From Alistipes sp. (GTDB lineage: Bacteria; Bacteroidota; Bacteroidia; Bacteroidales; Rikenellaceae): a DNA stretch of 7,480 nt. Both the position numbers and the translations under genes were made by a program. The stretch spans positions 1-7,480 of the forward strand of contig JAGBIR010000073.1 of assembly GCA_017934845.1 (NCBI GenBank), read 5' to 3'. The notes beneath the pieces are model-generated. The model was not told the DNA's origin and did not search any database. It saw only the letters and a list, made by a program, of their open reading frames with translations. The stretch's first letter is position 1. Each line of letters begins with the position of its first letter. Shown one piece after another: positions 1 through 5,922 of this stretch.

Positions 1-900
1 AACCTTATCCTTCTTGCCGCGTGCGGGGAAGGTGTATGATACGAACTGAGCCTGAGGAGCGCAATCAGTCAACAAAGCTGTTGATGAACCCTGAACCTTT
101 GTAGGATAACCCAACTGGAGAGCCTTGAATGCAGGGTGGAGGATGTGGCAAGCCATATCACCCAATGCGCCTGTACCGAAGTCCCACCATCCGCGCCAGT
201 TCCAAGGCTGGTAAACGTTGTTGTAAGGACGATACTTTGCAGGACCGAGGAACAGATCCCAATTCAATGTATCGGGAATGGGGTGTACCTCTGAAGGAAC
301 CATCAAGCCCTGAGGCCAGATAGGACGGTCGGTGAAGGCGTCAACGTGAGTAACCTCACCAATCTCGCCATTCCAAATCCAGTCGCAAATCAGACGAACA
401 CCCTCGGCTGAAGAGCCCTGATTACCCATCTGAGTAGCTACGCCATTCTTTGCTGCGAGCTTGGTCAACAGACGAGACTCATATACAGAGTGCGTCAACG
501 GCTTCTCGCAATATACGTGCTTGCCCAAATCCATTGCAGTAGCAGAGATCAATGCGTGGGTATGGTCGGCAGTGGCGCACATAACGGCGTCAATCTCGTT
601 ACCCATCTTGTCATACATCTCGCGCCAATCCCAGAAACGCTTTGCATTTGCATAGCGGTTGAAGGTGTTCTGTGCATACTTCCAATCGGTATCGCACAAT
701 GCTACGATATTCTCCTGCTCGAGGTCGCGCAATACGCTTGCACCACGACCACCAACACCAACACCGGCGATATTCAACTTATCAGATGGTGCTTTGTGAC
801 CAAAAGCAGCACCCATTACGTTAGAAGGGACAACTGTCATCGCTGCCAGACCTGTTGCCGAGGTCTTCAAAAAATCAGCTCTTGAAATCTTCTTTGACAT
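1..900 (-). CDS. Gfo/Idh/MocA family oxidoreductase with Tat-like signal, 3' end missing
   Basis: Open from ATG at 900 to the left edge: 300 codons with no stop, of a family usually about 430-490 residues in this subgroup. The product should be an NAD(P)-dependent sugar oxidoreductase. Visible features are a Tat-like N-terminus (SRADFLKTSA at 6-15, then a weakly hydrophobic stretch to about 30), the Rossmann loop GVGVGGRG (46-53) followed by CDTD (69-72), the family signature EKPLTHS (132-138), and GTGALGDMACH (242-252) with the conserved Asp and His of the substrate domain. The signal has only one of the two arginines. No Shine-Dalgarno is present, as is usual in Bacteroidota. It lies 211 bases downstream of an isomerase-like gene in the same direction, and downstream of tatA-tatC, which fits an exported enzyme folded with its cofactor. 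Substrate is unknown; GH109-type NAD-dependent glycosidase chemistry cannot be excluded. The family call is firm, the export call is inference. Confidence 0.93.
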   Translation of the reverse strand, partial: MSKKISRADFLKTSATGLAAMTVVPSNVMGAAFGHKAPSDKLNIAGVGVGGRGASVLRDLEQENIVALCDTDWKYAQNTFNRYANAKRFWDWREMYDKMGNEIDAVMCATADHTHALISATAMDLGKHVYCEKPLTHSVYESRLLTKLAAKNGVATQMGNQGSSAEGVRLICDWIWNGEIGEVTHVDAFTDRPIWPQGLMVPSEVHPIPDTLNWDLFLGPAKYRPYNNVYQPWNWRGWWDFGTGALGDMACHILHPAFKALQLGYPTKVQGSSTALLTDCAPQAQFVSYTFPARGKKDKV

Positions 901-1043
901 AATTGAAGTTATTAAGTTGGTTAATATTAAGTTTGTAACTATTTATGTTCAATAAATATTATCTGTTTACTTCGTTTGCATCTGGGCCATTCCGATACCC
1001 ACTCCATCCAAGTATTGCGATAGAGTAATCGGCCATCACAGCC

Positions 1044-1097
1044 ATTCTCGCCGTCACTACCTTGACCGCCATTACCGCCGCCACTGCCATTACCGCC
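1044..1097 (-). repeat. Degenerate 18-bp repeats just past the isomerase stop
   Basis: Three 18-base units (1097-1080, 1079-1062, 1061-1044 on the minus strand) share the core GGCGGTAATGGC or a degenerate form. Read in the frame one base back from the isomerase they give GGNGSG, GGNGGQ, GSDGEN, then GCDG: a Gly/Asn/Ser pattern typical of protein linkers. No start codon serves that frame, so it is not annotated as a gene. The rest of the 901-1111 spacer shows nothing clear. Confidence 0.6.
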
Positions 1098-1111
1098 CTC
1101 CGTGACGTACG

Positions 1112-2119
1112 CTAAAATCTTACGCTGTCGAGTAACTCGACGTTCCGCAGGCTGCGCTCAACGCAGTTTTGGGGCGGAAGAGGGAAGTTGCTTACCTCGA
1201 TAAAAATATCTTTTACACCGCACTCACCCGCTACGCGTATTATCTTGTCGAAATCGATGCGTCCGCTTTCGGTAGTAATATCTACGTCGTGCAGGTGTAG
1301 TGATGCTATGCGCTTGCCATATCGCTTTATTAATTTACAGATGTCAGCGTTGGCTTCGGTTGCCTCCAATGTGTCGATCTGGAACGATACCTGCTCGGGC
1401 GAGGTTGCAGCGGCAATCTGGTCGAAAATTGATTCGTTGCCCTGCTCTCCCTGCTCTGTAAGTTCACGTCGCGAGGGGTGGTAGCAAAATATCATCCCCT
1501 GCTCGTTCGCCATTGCTCCTACTGCCGAGTAGTATTGCGCATAATCATTCACCGTTGCGGCACTACTCTCCATTGGGTAGCTTGGCGTTGTCACATAACG
1601 ACATTTCATCGCAACAGCACTCTCGATAGCCTTCTCCCACCAAGCTTTATCTTCCGCGCTCAATGTTGTCGGCTCCTCCGCGCTCAATGTTGTCTGCTCC
1701 TCTGCTTTCGATGATGCCCCCTCCGGAGTTGCCTCTTCAGGCGTTGCACCATCCTGTGTCGTCCGCTCTGGCTTTTCATAGAACTTGTTGAGGTAGAGTC
1801 CCGCAATCTTCAGCCCCGAGGATTGTGCCAAATGGCGTAACTCTTCGGCTTTGACTCCATACGATGTGCCGTTGTAGTAACATCCGACCTCTACCATCGT
1901 ATAACCCATCTCGCCCACTTCGTAGAGCGTACCCGATGGGCTGTCGTACATTGTAGCATCCAATGATGGCAGATGTAGTCCAATGTCGGGAGCTATACCG
2001 CTCAGGGCCTCTTCTACTACTTCGTTGAACGACTCGGCAGCCTTTTTCAGACCTATGACGCTCTGCGCCGCCTCCATCATCGATGATAGCCCTTGTTTGA
2101 AAAATCCTAATCTGTCCAT
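1112..2119 (-). CDS. Sugar phosphate isomerase/epimerase-like TIM-barrel protein
   Basis: This is a 335-residue protein of the xylose-isomerase-like TIM-barrel group (AP endonuclease 2 superfamily), whose members isomerise, epimerise or eliminate sugars with a divalent metal. Likely metal-site motifs are VEVG (76-79), CYHPSR (212-217), QIDT (247-250), HLHD (275-278) and FIEV (306-309), in the order and spacing expected of the barrel; exact ligands are inferred. The N-terminus DRLGFFKQGL (2-11) resembles a Tat motif with the second Arg changed to Leu, but an amphipathic helix rather than a hydrophobic core follows. Residues about 117-156 form a Thr/Ala/Glu-rich insertion containing an 8-residue tandem repeat, placed between the strand KIAGLYL and the next helix. 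The gene follows tatC by 143 bases and precedes a Gfo/Idh/MocA oxidoreductase, a pairing common in Bacteroidota sugar-oxidation loci. The true substrate cannot be read from the sequence. Confidence 0.88.
   Translation of the reverse strand: MDRLGFFKQGLSSMMEAAQSVIGLKKAAESFNEVVEEALSGIAPDIGLHLPSLDATMYDSPSGTLYEVGEMGYTMVEVGCYYNGTSYGVKAEELRHLAQSSGLKIAGLYLNKFYEKPERTTQDGATPEEATPEGASSKAEEQTTLSAEEPTTLSAEDKAWWEKAIESAVAMKCRYVTTPSYPMESSAATVNDYAQYYSAVGAMANEQGMIFCYHPSRRELTEQGEQGNESIFDQIAAATSPEQVSFQIDTLEATEANADICKLIKRYGKRIASLHLHDVDITTESGRIDFDKIIRVAGECGVKDIFIEVSNFPLPPQNCVERSLRNVELLDSVRF
1653..1700 (-). repeat. 24-bp tandem repeat within the isomerase-like gene
   Basis: Two adjacent 24-base copies (1653-1676 and 1677-1700) differ at one base. 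In frame they encode TTLSAEEP and, partly shifted, its neighbour EEQTTLSAEE, so the change keeps the frame. They sit in the low-complexity insertion at residues about 141-156. The adjoining ATPEE/ATPEG motif (residues 125-133) is an older, more diverged repeat of the same kind. Confidence 0.85.
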
Positions 2120-2133
2120 CTTTTTATATCACG

Positions 2134-2174
2134 CTTTGGTTACAACTTGCTCTTTTTTGCATTTGTTACCAAAG
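2134..2174 (-). promoter_or_regulatory. Large inverted repeat before the isomerase-like gene
   Basis: On the minus strand the arm CTTTGGTAACAA (2174-2163) is matched by TTGTAACCAAAG (2145-2134), complementary at 11 of 12 positions, with a 17-base loop in which TGC and GCA can pair further. It ends 14 bases before the isomerase start codon. No U-rich tail follows, so a terminator is unlikely; a leader hairpin affecting translation or mRNA stability, or a protein-binding operator, fits better. The structure is seen directly; its role is inference. Confidence 0.5.
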
Positions 2175-2204
2175 TTCCTCGATCTATTCTTTGACCGCTT
2201 GGTC

Positions 2205-2268
2205 TTACTCTACCTTGTTGTCAGCCTCCTCGTCGGCCTCGGCGGTGTTGCCTTCTGCCTCTTTACTC
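2205..2268 (-). other. Out-of-frame continuation of the TatC acidic tail
   Basis: Immediately after the tatC stop, the next reading frame stays open and encodes PSKEAEGNTAEADEEADNK followed by VE and TAA at 2205-2207. The block KEAEGN repeats KESEGN of the annotated tail, with 15 of 18 bases identical; two of the three differences are synonymous in the shifted frame. Entry needs one base skipped, or one C fewer, in the C5 run at 2269-2273. The likeliest reading is a recent frameshift, a sequencing error, or slippage that would give TatC about 20 more acidic residues. It is not a separate gene, because it has no start codon. Confidence 0.6.
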
Positions 2269-3162
2269 GGGGGTGTTAGCGTTACCCTCTGACTCTTTCT
2301 TTGCCTCGGCTTTAGCCTTCTCGGCTGCCAGCTGTGCCTGATAGGCGGCCTCCTCCTTTGCCTTTTGAGCCTCAATCTTTGCGGCTATGCCTATACCATA
2401 CTCGTAAAGGGCGTAGCAGGGTACAAATATAAAAATCTGACTCACTACATCGGGCGGAGTGATAACAGCGGCAAAAACCAGCAAAAGCACTGCTGCAATT
2501 TTACGATACTGGCGCATTCCATCCGATGTGATTATGCCTATTGTCGATAGCAGGCGAATCAGCAATGGTAGCTGGAACGCTATTGCCGCGGCGAACGATA
2601 CGCCCATCACGGTTGACATAAACGAGCTTACCTCGATGATGTTGTTAATCTGGTCGCTTACTTGGTAATTTCCCAAGAAGTTTACTGCCAGCGGGGCGAT
2701 GATATAGTAACCAAACAACAATCCCATCACAAACCATATTGGCGTCTCGATAACATAGCGTATGCTGCGACGACGCTGGTGGGGCGGAATGGCAGGCTTA
2801 ACAAAGAGCCATAGTTCCCAAATCAAGTATGGGAAAGCGATAACAAAGGCACCTACGATAGAACTCTTGATGTGCAGCATAAACTGACCTGCCATCTTGT
2901 TGTTGAACAGCTCGACCGTCTCGGGGTGGATGTTCAACGCCTCGGAATTTAGCACCTTGGCCAACCAGGCAAAGAACTGATTTGTAGGGAAAGTTTCACG
3001 AATCGGAGCGAATATTACCTCAAGCACAATGCCCTTTATCGAGAACATCACGATAAAGAGCAGGACGAAAACTACAACTACACGAACAAGAATCTTGCGC
3101 AATTCGTCAAGATGCTCGCCGAATGTCATATCCGCGTCGTCGTTGATAGCCTTGTTACTCAT
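2263..3162 (-). CDS. tatC: Twin-arginine translocase subunit TatC
   Basis: TatC is the multi-spanning inner-membrane receptor for twin-arginine signal peptides. The 299 residues show the family landmarks: HLDELRKIL (17-25), the hydrophobic first segment (about 26-41), WELWLFVKPAIPPHQRRR (115-132) in the first cytoplasmic loop, the G-rich third segment with FGYYIIAP (150-157), FQLPLL (196-201), and ITPPDVVSQ (234-242) leading to LYEYGI (252-257). Six membrane segments fit. By motif alignment to E. coli, Glu15 is kept (E20), Phe94 is kept (F120) and the conserved Asp after TPP is kept (D238), but Glu103 becomes Q129 and Glu170 becomes Q197. A charged Ala/Lys/Glu tail (about 261-299) makes it longer than the usual 240-260 residues. 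That tail appears to be cut by a frameshift at a C5 run. An AGGAG lies at 3184-3188 over the tatA stop, 21 bases before the start, so probably not decisive. Co-transcribed with tatA. Confidence 0.97.
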   Translation of the reverse strand: MSNKAINDDADMTFGEHLDELRKILVRVVVVFVLLFIVMFSIKGIVLEVIFAPIRETFPTNQFFAWLAKVLNSEALNIHPETVELFNNKMAGQFMLHIKSSIVGAFVIAFPYLIWELWLFVKPAIPPHQRRRSIRYVIETPIWFVMGLLFGYYIIAPLAVNFLGNYQVSDQINNIIEVSSFMSTVMGVSFAAAIAFQLPLLIRLLSTIGIITSDGMRQYRKIAAVLLLVFAAVITPPDVVSQIFIFVPCYALYEYGIGIAAKIEAQKAKEEAAYQAQLAAEKAKAEAKKESEGNANTPE

Positions 3163-3186
3163 TTCGGTATATCAAACGGTTGACTC

Positions 3187-3384
3187 CTACTTGTTTTCGG
3201 GTTTCTTGTCCTCCTCCTCAATATCCTTTGAGGCGGTGTTTACCGCATCCTTGAACTCGCGAATACCACGGCCGGCACCACGCATCAATTCGGGCAATTT
3301 TTTACCGCCAAAAAGTAACAAAAGTGCAATGACGATTAGAAAAATCTCCGATGCGCCAAGGCCGCCGATGAATAGTAAATTCAT
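3187..3384 (-). CDS. tatA: Twin-arginine translocase pore subunit TatA
   Basis: A 65-residue single-span protein that polymerises in the inner membrane to let folded Tat substrates pass. The sequence shows a short periplasmic N-terminus, polar E13 at the start of the span (the position family where a polar residue is usual), a hydrophobic segment to L24, the FG hinge at F25-G26, and the amphipathic helix KKLPELMRGAGRGIREFK (28-45) that is diagnostic of TatA/E. A short acidic-lysine tail ends it. No TatB-like gene is present, so this is a minimal TatAC system in which TatA probably serves both roles. It is the first gene of the Tat block, with tatC 24 bases downstream. A Bacteroidota-type promoter sits about 50 bases upstream. 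No Shine-Dalgarno is visible. Function is considered certain. Confidence 0.97.
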   Translation of the reverse strand: MNLLFIGGLGASEIFLIVIALLLLFGGKKLPELMRGAGRGIREFKDAVNTASKDIEEEDKKPENK

Positions 3385-3435
3385 AATTGTATAATTTTAA
3401 AAAATTTAATAAATCAAAATATTAACTTTCGATGC

Positions 3436-3466
3436 CAAAATTAAGCATAAAATTTCGTTTGTCCAA
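3436..3466 (-). promoter_or_regulatory. Probable promoter of the tatA-tatC block
   Basis: On the minus strand, TTG (3466-3464) is followed by exactly 20 bases and then TAATTTTG (3443-3436), a perfect match to the Bacteroidota -7 element TAnnTTTG. Transcription would start near 3430, giving a leader of about 45 bases before the tatA start. There is no comparable site between tatA and tatC, so the two are probably one transcript. Confidence 0.6.
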
Positions 3467-3619
3467 GTGTGCGATGACTTTTTTTGTAACAAATTTGACG
3501 TTTATAATTGCGGTTTGTTAATCGTAATTTGTATTCCCCATTTATGAGGTTTTATTTTGTAATCTTTTGGTCTAAATTGATTCTCTGATTTTTATCCTAT
3601 TGCACGTGTTGGGGTGTGA

Positions 3620-3633
3620 TGCATATTTATGCG
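3620..3633. promoter_or_regulatory. Palindrome TGCATA-TT-TATGCG
   Basis: The 14-base inverted repeat has arms TGCATA and TATGCG around a 2-base centre; one end pair is G-T rather than G-C. It lies 16 bases past the ptpA terminator and about 155 bases ahead of the tatA promoter. Its half-site TATGCG is the same as in the palindrome at the ptpA start site, so a common binding protein is possible. Role unproven. Confidence 0.35.
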
Positions 3634-3649
3634 TCGAGTAAATACAATA

Positions 3650-3671
3650 AAGGCCACCCGAAGGCGGCCTT
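3650..3671 (-). terminator. Intrinsic terminator of ptpA
   Basis: On the minus strand a 9-bp stem, AAGGCCGCC with GGTGGCCTT (one G-T pair), closes on a TTCG tetraloop and is followed by a T-rich run (TATTGTATTT). It begins 20 bases after the ptpA stop codon. The UUCG loop and continuous stem make this a strong call; the run on the plus-strand side is not U-rich, so it works for the minus strand. Confidence 0.88.
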
Positions 3672-3691
3672 AACAGACTCTTATTTTGGGA

Positions 3692-5833
3692 TTATAAATA
3701 ATCCTCGAAGTATGCTGTAATCTTGTCGTAGAGGTGTACCGCATCGCGACCGAATACGTTATGCTCGGCTACGGGATAGGGGAAGTAATCTACGGGAATG
3801 GTATGCTTGATACACTCCTGAATGAAACTCAACGAGTGCTGCCATACGCAAGTGCCATCGATAGCACCCTGACAGATGAGCAACTTACCCTTCAAGTTCT
3901 TGGCATTGTTGATGAGCGATGTCTTGGCGAAGCCTTCGGGATTGTTGTGAGTGTTGTCCATATAACGCTCGCCATACATAATCTCGTACCACTTCCAGTC
4001 GATTACCGGACCACCCGATACACCGACCTTGAATACCTCAGGGTAGTTGGTCATAAGCGAGATTGTCATAAATCCGCCGTAGCTCCAGCCGTGAACACCT
4101 ACGCGGTCGCGGTCGCACCACTCGTGTGAAAGCAACCAGTTGAGACCTGCCATCTGATCCTGCATCTCGCACTGTCCGCACTGGCGATGGATAGCCTTCT
4201 CATACTCGGCACCGCGATTTGATGTGCCGCGATTATCCATTACGAATACGACGTAGCCGCGCTGTGCCATAAGCATCTCCCAGCGACGCAACTGCGCCTG
4301 ATATGTGTTCTTAACCATCTGTGAATGAGGGCCTCCGTAAACATAGAGAATGACGGGATACTTCTTCGTAGGATCGAAGTTCATAGGCTTAATCAAGCGG
4401 TAGTAGTTGTCGTACTTGCCATCGGCACTCTTAACCGAGCCAAGCTCGATGGGCAGGAAGTTGTAACCAACGGTAGGGTCGGGAGCGCGGAACAACTCGC
4501 GGCCGGGCTTGAGGTCGGTACGGCCCATCTCAACAACGCGAGGAACGTTGAGTGAAGAGTAGTTGTCGAGATAATACTTTCCGCTCTTGCTCATCGAGAT
4601 GTTGTGCCAGCCCTCGGCAGTTGTTAGACGAGTCTGCTTGCCGCTCTTTAGCTCGACCATAAACAGGTGATTATCGACGGGTGAAACCTCGGCCGATGTG
4701 TAGAACACAAACTTATCGTTCTGACCTACATACTGAACGTCGGCATCGGTCTTTGTAAGACGCTCTACATTGCCCGCGTCGTCGCAAAGGTAGAGGTTGT
4801 AGTATCCGTCGCGGTTGTTGGTCGAGTAGATAAAGCGTGAAGGATCGCTCTGAAGCCAGATCAAGTCGTGCTGCGGCTCGACAAACAGATCGTTATGCTC
4901 GGTAAGGATTGTTGCAATTTTCTCGCCCGTTGAGGCATCGTAAGAGTTAAGTGCAACGTTCTCCTGTGCGCGGTCCAGAACCTGAATATATATGCGCTTT
5001 GAATCGGGTGACCAAGTGATGCATGTGAGGTAACGCTCGTCGTCGAACTCCGTAACATTCAAATAGATAGTCTCGCCGGTCGAGATGTTGTAAACGCCCA
5101 ACTTAACATGCTCCGATGCCATTCCGTTCATCGGATATTTTATGTTCTTAAGTGTGCCCGTACGGGTAGTGATGTCCAACATCGGGAAGTCAGAAACGCG
5201 CGACTCATCCTTCTGGAAAAATGCCAACTGCGTAGCGTCGGGCGAGAAGAAAATGCCGTGAGTAATACCAAACTCGTTACGGCTGACGCTCTGACCACTT
5301 ACGATGTTCTTATCCTCAAAAGCGGTTACTGCTTTGTGGTTTTCACCATCGAACAAATAGAGATTATTCTCGATTGTGTAGGCAAACAGCGGGCCGTTGT
5401 TGGGCTGGTGAGTGACGTTTGCAATCTGCTTATCCTTAACAGTGGGGAAGGCGTGCTGCGAGAGAATGCTTCGGCTCTCGAGATCGATGGTGTAGATCTT
5501 TCCCATTGTGCTGACTACAAGATTACCAGCCTTGTCGAAGGTGTAGCGGGGCATGTGTGTAAATGTGTCGCCAAGCAATTCGTCAATCTCTTGCTTTGAA
5601 ATAAGCGTACGGCTCTTGCCTGTGCGGGCATCGGTCGCAACGATGGCGTTGTCAACGGTCGTAGCGTAGCTATCGGTCGCACCGATCCACTGAACGGCGA
5701 AATTCTTTGGAGAGAGTGCTCGGTTAAGCACTACATCCTCGTTTGTGAGCAGTTTTGACTGCGGCTCCTGTGCCACGGTAGAAAATGTTGTCATAAGTGC
5801 GGCAACTGCCATAATTAAAAGTTTTCTCTTCAT
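3692..5833 (-). CDS. ptpA: Prolyl tripeptidyl peptidase, S9 (DPP-IV-like) family, secreted
   Basis: A 713-residue serine exopeptidase that releases Xaa-Xaa-Pro tripeptides from peptide N-termini. A Sec signal peptide (MKRKLLIMAVAALMTTFSTVA, cleavage likely after A21) sends it to the periplasm or envelope. The N-terminal beta-propeller covers about 100-470; it includes the SRNEFGI segment (184-190), whose E187 corresponds to the Glu that anchors the substrate N-terminus. The alpha/beta hydrolase domain follows: YVYGGPHSQ (497-505) with oxyanion Tyr499, GWSYGG (582-587) with nucleophile Ser584, E617 in YEIMYGERY (616-624), Asp659 in GAIDG, and His691 in AEHNVFG. The last third matches remembered Porphyromonas gingivalis PtpA closely (GGPVIDW, IMYGERY, DQMAG), and length is near its 732 residues, which favours tripeptidyl over dipeptidyl activity. 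Single-gene transcript with its own promoter and terminator, divergent from the GH2 gene. Confidence 0.93.
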   Translation of the reverse strand: MKRKLLIMAVAALMTTFSTVAQEPQSKLLTNEDVVLNRALSPKNFAVQWIGATDSYATTVDNAIVATDARTGKSRTLISKQEIDELLGDTFTHMPRYTFDKAGNLVVSTMGKIYTIDLESRSILSQHAFPTVKDKQIANVTHQPNNGPLFAYTIENNLYLFDGENHKAVTAFEDKNIVSGQSVSRNEFGITHGIFFSPDATQLAFFQKDESRVSDFPMLDITTRTGTLKNIKYPMNGMASEHVKLGVYNISTGETIYLNVTEFDDERYLTCITWSPDSKRIYIQVLDRAQENVALNSYDASTGEKIATILTEHNDLFVEPQHDLIWLQSDPSRFIYSTNNRDGYYNLYLCDDAGNVERLTKTDADVQYVGQNDKFVFYTSAEVSPVDNHLFMVELKSGKQTRLTTAEGWHNISMSKSGKYYLDNYSSLNVPRVVEMGRTDLKPGRELFRAPDPTVGYNFLPIELGSVKSADGKYDNYYRLIKPMNFDPTKKYPVILYVYGGPHSQMVKNTYQAQLRRWEMLMAQRGYVVFVMDNRGTSNRGAEYEKAIHRQCGQCEMQDQMAGLNWLLSHEWCDRDRVGVHGWSYGGFMTISLMTNYPEVFKVGVSGGPVIDWKWYEIMYGERYMDNTHNNPEGFAKTSLINNAKNLKGKLLICQGAIDGTCVWQHSLSFIQECIKHTIPVDYFPYPVAEHNVFGRDAVHLYDKITAYFEDYL

Positions 5834-5863
5834 TGTGTTTTATAATTTTGTGTTTAGTTATCA

Positions 5864-5876
5864 CGCATACTATGCG
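5864..5876. promoter_or_regulatory. Perfect palindrome CGCATA-C-TATGCG at the ptpA start site
   Basis: A 13-base perfect inverted repeat around a single C overlaps the end of the predicted ptpA -7 element and the expected transcription start (about 5868). A protein bound here would block ptpA; as RNA it would be too tight a hairpin loop, so a DNA operator is the better reading. The half-site recurs at 3628-3633. Seen directly; the regulator is unknown. Confidence 0.45.
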
Positions 5877-5905
5877 AAATTAGGAAAAAATTGTCATATA
5901 CGCAA
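5875..5905 (-). promoter_or_regulatory. Probable ptpA promoter
   Basis: On the minus strand TTG (5905-5903), 20 bases, then TAATTTCG (5882-5875), one base off the Bacteroidota consensus TAnnTTTG. The 20-base spacing is identical to that of the tatA and GH2 promoters. The predicted leader is about 35 bases. The -7 box overlaps the CGCATA/TATGCG palindrome. Confidence 0.5.
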
Positions 5906-5922
5906 TTTTTGTCTATAACAGA

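Larger units (their letters stand above)
3385..3691. other. AT-rich spacer between ptpA and tatA
   Basis: This 307-base gap holds no convincing coding sequence. From right to left it contains the ptpA terminator (3650-3671), a palindrome with TATGCG half-sites (3620-3633), a second small palindrome TTTGTAACAAA (3483-3493), and the tatA promoter (3436-3466). The middle part (about 3494-3619) shows nothing else that I can support. Confidence 0.6.

Noticed and set aside
129..885. Plus-strand open frames at 129-323, 461-655 and 490-885
   Set aside because: They are antisense shadows of the Gfo/Idh/MocA gene, whose conserved motifs in the minus frame are unambiguous.
922..952. Possible promoter for the oxidoreductase: TTG, 20 bases, TAATATTA on the minus strand
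   Set aside because: The spacing fits but the -7 box matches TAnnTTTG poorly (two of the last four bases), so it is not called.
967..1015. Short minus-strand frame ending QYLDGVGIGMAQMQTK and a stop
   Set aside because: It resembles a protein C-terminus, but the frame has a TGA shortly upstream and no start codon; I could not link it to either neighbour.
3483..3493. Palindrome TTTGTAACAAA upstream of tatA
   Set aside because: Short, AT-rich and not extended by its flanks; by itself it could be chance, so it is only mentioned under the octamer finding.
5108..5599. A 163-codon plus-strand open frame
   Set aside because: It is antisense to the ptpA beta-propeller, has no recognisable motif or promoter, and reflects codon bias of the real gene.
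3692..5833. Calling the S9 enzyme dipeptidyl peptidase IV
   Set aside because: The C-terminal third and the E187/E617 pair fit prolyl tripeptidyl peptidase better than DPP-IV, although activity is not proven by sequence.
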